A stretch of 38,343 nt of DNA, taken from Lachnospiraceae bacterium (GTDB lineage: Bacteria > Bacillota > Clostridia > Lachnospirales > Lachnospiraceae). Both the position numbers and the translations under genes were made by a program. Position 1 is the stretch's first letter, and each line of letters opens with the position of its first letter. The DNA is taken from NCBI GenBank assembly GCA_024687205.1, contig JAILES010000069.1, positions 1 through 38,343 of the forward strand, given 5' to 3'. The notes under the pieces are model-generated. The model worked only from the letters and a program-made list of their open reading frames with translations, searched no databases and was not told where the DNA came from. Below are positions 16,921-24,882 of this stretch, one piece after another.

Positions 16921-17161
16921 CCCGCCACCACAGCAGACAATCATGACTGCTTCCTCCGCACAAGCCGGTCACGCCATCATGTGTTTAGCACAGGACTGTG
17001 TGAAGCCGCCGGCGCTTAACGAACATGAACCCGAAGGGTGAAATGTGAGTTTAGCGTCCGTTGCGAGCCCGAACCCAAGCGGAAGCGGGTCCTGTGCGAA
17101 CACATGTGGACGGACCGGCTAAGTTGCATACTTTGTCCGGATTGTCTGCTGTGGTGGCGGG
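16921..17161. repeat. 241-bp fold-back (long palindromic) element
   Basis: The outer 21 bases at 16921-16941 (starting CCCGCCACCACAGCAGACAA) are perfectly inverted at 17141-17161. Further inside, AGCCGGTC near 16962 pairs with GGACCGGCT near 17112, and CATGTGTTtAGCACAGGAC near 16978 pairs with GTCCTGTGCGAACACATG near 17089. The apex is a short hairpin CCC-GAA-GGG around 17030-17037. The arms are thus each about 115-125 bases. No ORF fits inside. It lies 8 bases past the GNAT stop, so it may also stop transcription there. It resembles a MITE or a giant RNA hairpin; no transposase or reverse transcriptase is nearby. Confidence 0.8.
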
Positions 17162-17169
17162 TTATATGT

Positions 17170-17730
17170 TCAGATGTGTTTTTCCATAGGGATATAAATG
17201 ATGCCGTCTTTTTCAAGTTGTTCGTGAGTCTGAACAAAGCCGGCAGTCTGATAGAAGCTGACGGCTGAAGGTGCGGAATTGACCGTGATCACGGCCTTTT
17301 CGTTTTTTTCATAGAGGACATCAAGTATCTTGTCTGCTTCGTTGTCCGGAAGATACTGTTCTAAAGTTTCTCCGCTGAGATAAGCACTGAGCGTAGAAAT
17401 AAGCGCACGTCCTATGCCGTAGCCCTGATATTCGGGATCTACGAAAAGAAGTGATATATGATTGTTTTCGCGAAAGCCGAGTACACCGACGATACACTCT
17501 CTGTCTTTTGCAACATAGAGTCTGTATCGTCCCAGAAGAAACATTTTTTTCAGATACTGATCCGTGATGAAATTCAAGAAACTGTCACAGCCGTGGGCCG
17601 GATAGTCTTTGGCGTCACAGAGTCTGAAGGTGCGCCAAGTGAGTGCCATGGCATCTTCCCAGTCCTCAGGAGTGCCGTGGAGGATATCTATTCTTTCCCT
17701 TATGCCGTCTTTACTGATATCAAAGTACAT
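17170..17730 (-). CDS. GNAT-family N-acetyltransferase
   Basis: 186 residues with the acetyl-CoA-binding motif A LLFVDPEYQGYGIGRALIS (Q-x-x-G-x-G) and a motif B-like VNSAPSAVSFYQTAGF near the C-terminus, a standard single-domain GNAT length. It transfers an acetyl group to an amine; the substrate is unknown. An insertion (about LEQYLPDNEADKILDVLYEK) lies between motifs. The ATG at 17730 directly abuts the stop of the upstream membrane protein gene, indicating translational coupling at the 3' end of the xthA-rpiB-metG run. The fold-back element follows immediately. Confidence 0.87.
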   Translation of the reverse strand: MYFDISKDGIRERIDILHGTPEDWEDAMALTWRTFRLCDAKDYPAHGCDSFLNFITDQYLKKMFLLGRYRLYVAKDRECIVGVLGFRENNHISLLFVDPEYQGYGIGRALISTLSAYLSGETLEQYLPDNEADKILDVLYEKNEKAVITVNSAPSAVSFYQTAGFVQTHEQLEKDGIIYIPMEKHI

Positions 17731-18519
17731 TTACTCAGTCATCCACTTCATCATGTAAACACTGTAATTCTCGGTATTTCCGATGTTCACGTAATTGCTT
17801 CCTTCAAAGCTTCCTGTGACGGGGCGCCACCTCTCCAGTACGAAGCACTCTATCATATCGGAATTGGCTGCCTCGCAGATCTCCTCTGCACTGATGGGTT
17901 CTTCATTGGTGATGAGCTTAAGGAAGGGATGTGTCAGATTCCACCTGGCGATGATCGACTCTCTTCCGTATGCACTGACAAATTCAACGGTATACTGCCT
18001 GTTATACTCCACAAGACTCATGGGCAAACCGGTGCGGGGCGGATACTGTATCTCATGCGGCTTCGGGACCGCAGTGATGATGTCAAATACCTCTATGGCT
18101 TCTTCCGGCAGATGATAAGGATTTGCCGCTTCGGTAAGTGAGCCGTTAAAGAATACATTGCCACTGCCGATATGCATGAGCGCCGCCACCACAACGACTG
18201 TAAGTACTTTGGCCCAGACTTTCTTCATGGAAGCAACGGCTTTTACCAGGGCATAAGCCACCACCACGCCATAGGGTATCAGCCAAAGCTGGCGGTAGAA
18301 GATCTCCGTATCCAGAATGTAATGGAAGGATATCCATGCCGTCACCGGAAATACTATAAAGCCCAATATCGCTATGGGAAGCCAGAAAAGCAGCAGTCTC
18401 TTGGCTCCCGCCTTTTCCTTCCATGCCAGATAGATCAGGGCGGCAAGGAATAAAAGCAGGAAAAGACTCTGCCCGTTGTAATCCCTTATGGTGATGAAAG
18501 TCTGTTTTAAGGTATCCAT
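17731..18519 (-). CDS. Uncharacterised membrane protein, partner of the upstream DUF6077-like protein
   Basis: 262 residues. Four hydrophobic segments lie in the first 135 residues (about 18-33, 42-63, 78-95, 103-120), followed by an outside soluble domain of about 130 residues. WISFHYILDTEIFYRQLWLI joins helices 2 and 3 in a way reminiscent of the last helices of GT-C style enzymes. It begins 3 bases after the stop of the 366-residue membrane protein and probably works with it, perhaps as two halves of one GT-C-like enzyme (inference). The reading frame is intact with its own ATG, so no sequencing frameshift need be assumed. Function unknown. Confidence 0.7.
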   Translation of the reverse strand: MDTLKQTFITIRDYNGQSLFLLLFLAALIYLAWKEKAGAKRLLLFWLPIAILGFIVFPVTAWISFHYILDTEIFYRQLWLIPYGVVVAYALVKAVASMKKVWAKVLTVVVVAALMHIGSGNVFFNGSLTEAANPYHLPEEAIEVFDIITAVPKPHEIQYPPRTGLPMSLVEYNRQYTVEFVSAYGRESIIARWNLTHPFLKLITNEEPISAEEICEAANSDMIECFVLERWRPVTGSFEGSNYVNIGNTENYSVYMMKWMTE

Positions 18520-18522
18520 CCG

Positions 18523-19623
18523 CTATCCTATCTTTATATAGATCACTCCGGCTATCAGCAGCGGGATCATTCCCGCTATGACCGGAAGCACGCTTATCAC
18601 TGCTTTCTTAAGGCTCTTCTCTTTGATCAGCTTATACAGTCCGAGAGTTACGCAGGCCATGCCCAGCAGTATCCCCAGAAGGAATACCGAGGCTGTTGTT
18701 GCGAGCACTGAAACCACGGAAGTCAGCGCCAGGAATACCGCACTCTTTTTTTCATTCTTAAATATGTCATACAGCCACATAAGGGCGAGCGGAACGCAGA
18801 TATTCCCGAATACGGCCTTGCCCTGCCAGGTCCTGGTATAGGCAAAGGTCTCGGCAGTAAAGAGGGACACGTTGGAATTGACATACCACAGTCCCACAAG
18901 AAATACGAAAAGCGGGATATAGTCTTTTTTCTCACGAAGAAGCCTTACCCCGATAAGCGTGTAGATCAGGTACATCAATGTTAAGAAAAACGGTCCCATG
19001 ATACTATGGGCTATGATGGTCGTATGTATACCGCTGTGTCTTGACAGCCAGGCAATGAACACCGGCAGTGCTGCCATGGCATGTCTTCCGTCCAAGGCTC
19101 CGACATAGCCGGTATTCGGATCTCTCAGATAGAGATCACCTGTCTTATCGGCCAGCAGTGACTGGGCCACATAGTAGGAATCGTCCCCGTCAAGATGCTG
19201 GTGGGTCACGAAATAAAAAACCTGCAGCCCCATCAGCACAAAGAGAACCAGCCACATAAATACCTGTCTTTTCGGCATATGCAGGCCCGCCTTTTTTTCT
19301 TTCTTTTCTTTTTTCCCGGTAATAAAACGGTAGGCAAAACAGCAGATACCGAGGATCATGGCGGTCAGGCATGCCAGATCATAATGCTTTGTGAGAGTGG
19401 TCATACTCCTCTGATCCGGAATATCCTTAAGGGCTATGATCTCAAATATGGCAAGCTGCAGCAGCAGGCCGCAGACATAGATATGTATAAGCTTAAACAG
19501 CAGATGATCCTCCACACCCCCGGGATACTTTCCTTTTGAGGAAGGGACAAAGAGCCCTCCCGTAAGGAAAGGTACGGGAATGAGAAGGATCAGTAATTTT
19601 GTTATCGAATAAAGATCAGGCAT
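18523..19623 (-). CDS. DUF6077-like polytopic membrane protein, possible GT-C fold
   Basis: 366 residues with about 9-10 membrane segments. A first outer loop carries HQHLDGDDSYYVAQSLLA, an acidic motif placed after a helix as in GT-C glycosyltransferases (metal or donor phosphate binding); RHAMAALPVFIAWLSRHSGI and FAYTRTWQGKAVF follow. It recalls the DUF6077 family, assigned from memory. Its ATG shares one base with the stop of metG (TGATG), so it is coupled to a housekeeping gene. A role in sugar transfer from a polyprenyl-phosphate donor, such as that made by the DPM1-like enzyme of this window, is a hypothesis only. Confidence 0.65.
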   Translation of the reverse strand: MPDLYSITKLLILLIPVPFLTGGLFVPSSKGKYPGGVEDHLLFKLIHIYVCGLLLQLAIFEIIALKDIPDQRSMTTLTKHYDLACLTAMILGICCFAYRFITGKKEKKEKKAGLHMPKRQVFMWLVLFVLMGLQVFYFVTHQHLDGDDSYYVAQSLLADKTGDLYLRDPNTGYVGALDGRHAMAALPVFIAWLSRHSGIHTTIIAHSIMGPFFLTLMYLIYTLIGVRLLREKKDYIPLFVFLVGLWYVNSNVSLFTAETFAYTRTWQGKAVFGNICVPLALMWLYDIFKNEKKSAVFLALTSVVSVLATTASVFLLGILLGMACVTLGLYKLIKEKSLKKAVISVLPVIAGMIPLLIAGVIYIKIG

Positions 19624-21668
19624 CAGCAGATCATTGAGCCGGCTTCAATATCCTTTTCCGGGCTCATCAGTATCACATGTCCTTCGCTGTCTTCAGCACA
19701 GAGCAGCATGCCCTCGCTTACCACTCCGGCAAGCTTGGCAGGCTTTAAGTTAAGAAGCACCATTACTTTCTTACCCACCATCTCTTCGGCGCTGTAATAC
19801 TGCTTGATGCCGGAAACGATCTGTACGCTGCGGTCACCGATCTTCACCTGCGAGCAGAGCAGTTTCTTCGACTTGGGCACTTCCTCGCATTTTACTATCT
19901 CGCCGACCACAAACTGCAGTTTTGCAAAGTCATCATATTCTATCTCGGGCTTTGTCTCTACATGTACTCCGCCGGCTTCAGCTCCTATGCCTGCTTTCGC
20001 AAGTCTGGCCTCGGCATCGGCCTGAGAGATGCGGCCTGCCTTTAAGAGATTCTCACAGGCCTTTTTCTCATGGGCACGGAAGTCCTCACGCTGTTTGGCT
20101 TCCACATCGGCAGCCTTTTTGAATATCTCTTCCTTATCAAGCCTTGCAAAGAGTATCTCAGGCTTATCCGTAACTTTGGTCTCCTTGATCAGGCCGAACT
20201 TATCAAGCGTATCGAAATCCCGAAGCTGCACTCCCAGCTGAGCGCTTATCTTCTCTGCGGTATCCGGCAAAAACGGTGCGAGCAGAGAAGTGGCAATGGT
20301 TATGCCCTCTGTCAGGTTATAGAGCACCGTGCGGAGTCTGTCCGCTTTGGCTTCATCCTTGGCCAGTACCCAGGGCTCCGTCTCATCGATATACTTGTTA
20401 AGCCTCTTATATACGTTGAAGATCTCCGTGAGCGAATCAGCCACATGCAGTGTATCCATGCAGGATGAAACCTTCGCGGCCGCAGAGGTCACCACATTCT
20501 TAAGTTCTTCATCCACAGCTTCACTGCCACCGGGATCCTTCACTTCACCGCCGAAGTACTTGTTGCTCATCGCCACGGTACGGTTCACCAGATTGCCCAG
20601 GGTGTTCGCCAGATCACTGTTGGTACGTTCCGTCATAAGTTCCCAGGTGATGGTGCCGTCATTTTCATAAGGCATCTCGTGCAGCACGAAATAGCGTACC
20701 GCATCAAGGCCGAAGATATCGATCAGGTCGTCCACATATATAACATTGCCCTTGGACTTGCTCATCTTCTCGCCGCCCTGCAGAAGCCAGGGATGTCCGA
20801 ATACCTGCTTCGGCAGCGGCTCGCCGAGAGCCATCAGGAATATGGGCCAGTATATCGTATGAAATCTGATGATGTCCTTGCCTATAAGGTGCAGGTCTGC
20901 CGGCCAGTATTTCCTATACTGATCGGAGCTGTTTCCGTCAGCGTCATAACCTATACCGGTGATATAGTTTGAGAGTGCATCGAGCCATACATAGACCACA
21001 TGCTTCTCGTCAAAATCCACCTGTATGCCCCACTTGAACGAAGTCCTGGATACGCACAGATCCTGAAGTCCGGGCAGCAGGAAGTTGTTCATCATCTCGT
21101 TCTTCCTGGATACGGGCTGTATGAATTCGGGATGCGTATTGATATGCTCGATCAGTCTGTCGGCATACTTGCTCATCTTGAAGAAATATGCCTCCTCCTT
21201 TTCTTCATGTACCGCTCCGCCGCAGACCGGACAGGCCCCGTCCTTAAGCTGGGACTCCGTATAAAATGCCTCGCACTCGGTACAGTACTTGCCTTCATAA
21301 GCTCCCTTGTAGATATCGCCCTGATCATAGAACTTTTTGAACATCTTCTTGATCTGGGCTTCATGATCGGCGTCCGTGGTCCTGATAAAGCGGTCATAGG
21401 AGGTTCCCATCATATCCCACAGGCCTTTGATGGTGCCTGCAGTCATATCCACGAACTCCTTCGGAGTCATTCCTTCTTCTATGGCACGGGTCTCGATCTT
21501 CTGTCCGTGCTCATCGCTTCCGGTCTGAAAATGCACGTCATAACCGTCCGCTTTCTTATATCTTGCTATCGCATCCGCAAGTATGATCTCATAGCAGTTT
21601 CCAATATGCGGCTTGCCCGAAGTATAGGCGATAGCCGTTGTAATATAATATTTCCCTTTATTCTCCAT
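19623..21668 (-). CDS. metG: Methionyl-tRNA synthetase
   Basis: 681 residues, class I synthetase that charges tRNA-Met with methionine in the cytoplasm. HIGN at 21-24 (HIGH motif), KMSKS at 301-305 and a Zn-binding knuckle C129-x2-C132...C146-x2-C149 are seen, followed by the anticodon-binding domain. The last ~100 residues (FAKLQFVVGEIVKCEEVPKS onward) form the EMAPII/Trbp111-like tRNA-binding domain that dimerises bacterial MetRS. A full-length, intact gene between rpiB and two membrane protein genes. SD AAGGAAGG lies about 11 bases upstream of the ATG at 21668. Confidence 0.97.
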   Translation of the reverse strand: MENKGKYYITTAIAYTSGKPHIGNCYEIILADAIARYKKADGYDVHFQTGSDEHGQKIETRAIEEGMTPKEFVDMTAGTIKGLWDMMGTSYDRFIRTTDADHEAQIKKMFKKFYDQGDIYKGAYEGKYCTECEAFYTESQLKDGACPVCGGAVHEEKEEAYFFKMSKYADRLIEHINTHPEFIQPVSRKNEMMNNFLLPGLQDLCVSRTSFKWGIQVDFDEKHVVYVWLDALSNYITGIGYDADGNSSDQYRKYWPADLHLIGKDIIRFHTIYWPIFLMALGEPLPKQVFGHPWLLQGGEKMSKSKGNVIYVDDLIDIFGLDAVRYFVLHEMPYENDGTITWELMTERTNSDLANTLGNLVNRTVAMSNKYFGGEVKDPGGSEAVDEELKNVVTSAAAKVSSCMDTLHVADSLTEIFNVYKRLNKYIDETEPWVLAKDEAKADRLRTVLYNLTEGITIATSLLAPFLPDTAEKISAQLGVQLRDFDTLDKFGLIKETKVTDKPEILFARLDKEEIFKKAADVEAKQREDFRAHEKKACENLLKAGRISQADAEARLAKAGIGAEAGGVHVETKPEIEYDDFAKLQFVVGEIVKCEEVPKSKKLLCSQVKIGDRSVQIVSGIKQYYSAEEMVGKKVMVLLNLKPAKLAGVVSEGMLLCAEDSEGHVILMSPEKDIEAGSMIC

Positions 21669-21708
21669 TCCAATCTGTCCTTCCTTTTAGTATGGCAGTA
21701 CCGCTGCT

Positions 21709-22140
21709 TCAGTCTTCCATCATGCTCACGCGTCTTGCATGTCTTTCTTCTCCGGAAAACTCCGTTGTCAGGAAGATCTCTGTCATCTTAAGAGCCATGG
21801 CTTCATCCACTTCCATCGCTCCTATGGCCAGCACGTTAGAATCATTGTGCAGCCTGGTCATCGTAGCCGTATGCTCATTATGGCAGAGCGCGCAGCGTAT
21901 GCCTTTAACCTTGTTTGCAGTGATGGATACGCCTATGCCTGTGGTACATACGACTATGCCCTTATCCGCCTCGCCCGCTGCCACGGCTTTTGCGACAGCT
22001 TTTGCAAAAACGGGATAATCGCAGGAATCCTTGGAATAGGTTCCCTTGTCGTCCACTTCATAGGCGTTAGCCATGAGCCATTCTTTTATCTTTTCCTTCA
22101 GATCATATCCGCCATGATCCGAACCTATCGCTATCTTCAT
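21709..22140 (-). CDS. rpiB: Ribose-5-phosphate isomerase B
   Basis: 143 residues, the family's normal length. It interconverts ribose-5-phosphate and ribulose-5-phosphate in the pentose phosphate pathway. Motifs: IGSDHGGYDLKE (phosphate/substrate binding), DYPVFAKAVA, and the catalytic Cys in VVCTTGIGVSI (T in place of the more usual G after Cys), then HNEHTATMTRLHNDSNVL. GGGAGG precedes the ATG at 22140. It lies between xthA and metG, not with the transketolase that starts 2.6 kb upstream on its own promoter. LacAB-type galactose-6-phosphate isomerases are related, but a single intact gene favours RpiB. Confidence 0.92.
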   Translation of the reverse strand: MKIAIGSDHGGYDLKEKIKEWLMANAYEVDDKGTYSKDSCDYPVFAKAVAKAVAAGEADKGIVVCTTGIGVSITANKVKGIRCALCHNEHTATMTRLHNDSNVLAIGAMEVDEAMALKMTEIFLTTEFSGEERHARRVSMMED

Positions 22141-22153
22141 CTTTTATCCTCCC

Positions 22154-22906
22154 TTATTTAAGTTCCAGTTCTACGGGACAGTGGTCGCTGCCGAACACAT
22201 CCGCATGTATCTTCGCTTCCTTTATCCTGTCCTTCATTTTATCCGATACGATAAAGTAATCTATGCGCCAGCCTGCGTTCCTCTCCCTGGCTTTCATGCG
22301 GTAAGACCACCAGGAGTAGGCTTCCGCCTTATCCGGATACAGATAACGGAAAGAATCGATATATCCGGCCTTTACTATATTGTCGAACTTCGCCCTCTCT
22401 TCATCCGTAAAGCCCGCATTCATGTGATTCGTCTTCGGATTCTTTAAGTCTATCTCCTCGTGGGCAACGTTTAAGTCTCCGCACCAGATCACCGGCTTCT
22501 TCTTTTCCAGCTTAAGCACGTACTTGAGAAAATCGTCTTCCCAGCACATTCGATAGTCCAGCCTTTTCAGCCCGTCCTGGGAATTGGGCACATATACGCA
22601 GATCAGATAATGATCCTCAAACTCCAGTGTGATCACACGGCCTTCTGTATCGTGCTCGGCAATACCGATACCGTAAGATACGCTTAACGGCTCCTTTTTC
22701 GTAAATACCGCCGTCCCGGAATAGCCCTTCTTCTCGGCATAGTTCCAGTACTGATGATACCCCGGCAGATCCATTTCTATCTGCCCTTCCTGCAGCTTGG
22801 TCTCCTGCAGGCAGAACACATCTGCATCGAGCTTCTTAAAATCTTCTGTGAAGTTTTTACCCATGACGGCCCTAAGTCCGTTCACATTCCACGATACATA
22901 TCTCAT
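22154..22906 (-). CDS. xthA: Exodeoxyribonuclease III / AP endonuclease
   Basis: 250 residues from the ATG at 22906; an in-frame ATG three codons upstream lies inside the -10 box and cannot be the start. The protein belongs to the EEP superfamily: [17 protein letters not shown] (metal-binding Glu), [26 protein letters not shown], and the terminal GSDHCPVEL (catalytic His). It cleaves abasic sites and degrades DNA 3' to 5' in base excision repair. It is first in the run xthA-rpiB-metG-membrane proteins-GNAT. The lack of any Shine-Dalgarno and the promoter position suggest a leaderless transcript. Confidence 0.94.
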   Translation of the reverse strand: MRYVSWNVNGLRAVMGKNFTEDFKKLDADVFCLQETKLQEGQIEMDLPGYHQYWNYAEKKGYSGTAVFTKKEPLSVSYGIGIAEHDTEGRVITLEFEDHYLICVYVPNSQDGLKRLDYRMCWEDDFLKYVLKLEKKKPVIWCGDLNVAHEEIDLKNPKTNHMNAGFTDEERAKFDNIVKAGYIDSFRYLYPDKAEAYSWWSYRMKARERNAGWRIDYFIVSDKMKDRIKEAKIHADVFGSDHCPVELELK

Positions 22907-22913
22907 AACGGGC

Positions 22914-22941
22914 ATTATACCACAATCTGCCTAAAAAGCAA
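22914..22941 (-). promoter_or_regulatory. Promoter of xthA, predicting a leaderless mRNA
   Basis: Perfect -10 TATAAT at 22914-22919 with a weak -35 TTGCTT (22936-22941, 16-base spacer). The expected +1 falls at 22906-22907, on or one base before the ATG at 22906. The -35 overlaps the U-tract of the transketolase terminator, so the two units are packed end to end. Confidence 0.6.
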
Positions 22942-22972
22942 AGAAAAACCACAAGGTCCGTCCCCGTGGTTT
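22942..22972 (-). terminator. Rho-independent terminator of the transketolase genes
   Basis: On the minus strand AAACCAC (22966-22972) and GTGGTTT (22946-22952) pair across a 13-base loop that may pair further (GGG/CCT), followed by TTTTTCTTTGCTTTTT. It lies 27 bases after the stop of the transketolase C-terminal subunit. Confidence 0.8.
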
Positions 22973-22998
22973 CTCGTCTTGCGTAGTTTTAAGTATTC

Positions 22999-23937
22999 TT
23001 ACAGTTTTTCTTTGATCTGCTCGTAGAGTCCCTTGCCGTCGAGGCGGTACTTAACGAGAAGTGCGCCTGCACTGCCGCTCTCACCGAATACGTCGTTTAC
23101 GCCGATGCGGTATACTTTGGTCGGGCACTCTTCTGCGAGTACTTCGCAGACTGCGGCGCCGAGGCCGCCGATCACGCTGTGCTCTTCAGCGGTAAATACC
23201 TTGCCGGTCTTCTGCGCTGTCTTAACCAGGATATCTTTGTCGATGGGCTTGATGGTATGAATGTTGATCACATCAGCCTTGATACCGTCTGCTGCCAACA
23301 GCTCTGCTGCTTCGAGTGCGGAATTAACCATAAGGCCGGTAGCCACGATACTTACGTCTCCGCCTTCCTTCAGCTGTATGCCCTTGCCTATCTCGAACTT
23401 ATATCCGGGATTGTCATTGATGACGGGAACGCCTGCACGGCCGGTCCTTAAGTAAACAGGTCCGTCCAGCTCACATGCTGCACGTACTGCTGCCTTGGTC
23501 TCCACATCATCAGCGGGGCTGATCACTGTCATGCCGGGGATCACACGCATAAGAGCGATATCCTCAAGGCACTGGTGGCTGGCTCCGTCCTCACCTACGG
23601 TGATACCTGCATGGGTAGCGCCGATCTTAACATTTAAGTGGGGATAAGCGATGGAGTTACGCACCTGCTCGTATGCACGTCCCGATGCGAACATTGCAAA
23701 AGTGGAAGCCCATACCAGCTTGCCGCAGGTAGCCATACCTGCTGCAACTGCCATCATATTGCCCTCTGCTATACCGCAATCGATGAAGCGGTCAGGGAAA
23801 GCTTTCTTGAATACACCTGTCTTGGTTGCTGCTGAAAGGTCTGCATCCAGCACTACCATATTGGGATACTCTGCACCGATCTCAGCCAGAGCGTTACCGT
23901 AACTTTCTCTCGTTGCTATCTTTTTAACGTCACCCAT
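22999..23937 (-). CDS. Transketolase, C-terminal subunit
   Basis: 312 residues covering the pyrimidine-binding and C-terminal domains of transketolase, encoded separately as in many Clostridia and archaea. Seen: RESYGNALAEIG, DADLSAATKTGVF, the catalytic FIDCGIAEGNMMAVAAGMA block (Glu that activates thiamine diphosphate), THAGITVGEDGASHQ and VYLRTGRAGVP. The partner gene supplies the diphosphate-binding half; the two proteins form the active alpha2beta2 enzyme that moves two-carbon units between sugar phosphates. Its ATG shares one base with the stop of the first subunit (TAATG), ensuring balanced synthesis. DXP synthase is excluded by the short split architecture. Confidence 0.93.
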   Translation of the reverse strand: MGDVKKIATRESYGNALAEIGAEYPNMVVLDADLSAATKTGVFKKAFPDRFIDCGIAEGNMMAVAAGMATCGKLVWASTFAMFASGRAYEQVRNSIAYPHLNVKIGATHAGITVGEDGASHQCLEDIALMRVIPGMTVISPADDVETKAAVRAACELDGPVYLRTGRAGVPVINDNPGYKFEIGKGIQLKEGGDVSIVATGLMVNSALEAAELLAADGIKADVINIHTIKPIDKDILVKTAQKTGKVFTAEEHSVIGGLGAAVCEVLAEECPTKVYRIGVNDVFGESGSAGALLVKYRLDGKGLYEQIKEKL

Positions 23938-24767
23938 TATTTTAACTCCTCCCCTATCTTATCGAGATCCGCCATAGCGGTCGCATATTCATCATCATTA
24001 GGAGCCTTGCCGTGCCAGCCTACCTGTCCCTCCATGAAGGATACGCCCTTGCCCTTTAAGCTGTGGGCGATGATGGCCGTAGGAGCGCCCTTGGTTTCCT
24101 TAGCCTCTTTGAAAGCTGCACGCAGCTGGTCAAAATCATGAGCATCCACGTTGATCACATGGAACTTGAAAGCCTCGAACTTCTTATCTATGGGAGTGGG
24201 GTCGTTTACCTCTTCGATGGGTCCGTCTATCTGCAGACCGTTGTTATCAACTATTACTACCAGGTTATCAAGCTTCTTGGCGCCTGCAAACATTGCAGCC
24301 TCCCATACCTGGCCTTCCTCTATCTCGCCGTCGCCGAGCAGTGTATAAACTCTGTAAGAAGCGTTGTCCAGCTTGCCTGCCATAGCCATACCTGCAGCTG
24401 CCGATATACCCTGGCCCAGTGAACCTGTAGACATATCAACGCCCTCGGTGCACTTAAGTGAAGGATGTCCCTGAAGATGAGAACCCAGCTTTCTTAAGGT
24501 CAGCAGATCCTCTTTCGGGAAATAGCCTCTCTCTGCAAGAACCGAATAGAGTCCCGGAGCTGTATGTCCCTTTGACAGTACGAAACGGTCCCTGCCCGGA
24601 TCCTTGGGATTCTTGGGATCGATGTTCATCTCCTCGAAATACAGATAGGTGAAGATATCTGCTGCGGATAAGGATCCGCCGGGATGACCTGCACCTGCTG
24701 CATGAGTGGATGTTACCACTCCTTTTCTTACTTCATTGGCATGCCTTTTTAATTCGATGTTATCCAT
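23937..24767 (-). CDS. Transketolase, N-terminal (thiamine-binding) subunit
   Basis: 276 residues, the diphosphate-binding half: AGAGHPGGSLSAADIFTYLY at the start, GSLGQGISAAAGMA, and the thiamine diphosphate motif GDGEIEEGQVWEAAMFAG ending in VDNNGLQ. It acts with the following gene in the pentose phosphate pathway. The ATG at 24767 is 14 bases after the last G of a strong purine tract (GGAGAGGGGG), a longer gap than usual, and no nearer start codon is available. A promoter lies at 24822-24850. Confidence 0.93.
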   Translation of the reverse strand: MDNIELKRHANEVRKGVVTSTHAAGAGHPGGSLSAADIFTYLYFEEMNIDPKNPKDPGRDRFVLSKGHTAPGLYSVLAERGYFPKEDLLTLRKLGSHLQGHPSLKCTEGVDMSTGSLGQGISAAAGMAMAGKLDNASYRVYTLLGDGEIEEGQVWEAAMFAGAKKLDNLVVIVDNNGLQIDGPIEEVNDPTPIDKKFEAFKFHVINVDAHDFDQLRAAFKEAKETKGAPTAIIAHSLKGKGVSFMEGQVGWHGKAPNDDEYATAMADLDKIGEELK

Positions 24768-24821
24768 AGTAATGTAACTTACCCCCTCTCCTTATATTTG
24801 TAGGAAAAATAAACTTTTATT

Positions 24822-24850
24822 ATAATACCATACGGCCTTTTTAAGGTAAA
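24822..24850 (-). promoter_or_regulatory. Promoter of the transketolase genes
   Basis: On the minus strand -35 TTTACC (24845-24850) and -10 TATTAT (24822-24827; a TATAAT overlaps it at a less suitable distance) with a 17-base spacer. The leader is about 50 bases. The rest of the gap 24851-24882 holds only A/T-rich inverted tracts (CAAAAAA against TTTTTTG), perhaps a weak terminator for the gene upstream. Confidence 0.55.
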
Positions 24851-24882
24851 CTCAAAAAAGCACGCAAAGTATTCATTTTTTG

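Noticed and set aside
16921..17161. Retron msr-msd region
   Set aside because: The palindrome shape is suggestive but no reverse transcriptase gene is in the window.
17731..19623. The two membrane protein genes (18523-19623 and 17731-18519) as one gene broken by a frameshift or stop
   Set aside because: The second has its own ATG three bases after the stop and a full four-helix plus soluble architecture. A split in two natural genes is simpler, though a merged ancestor cannot be excluded.
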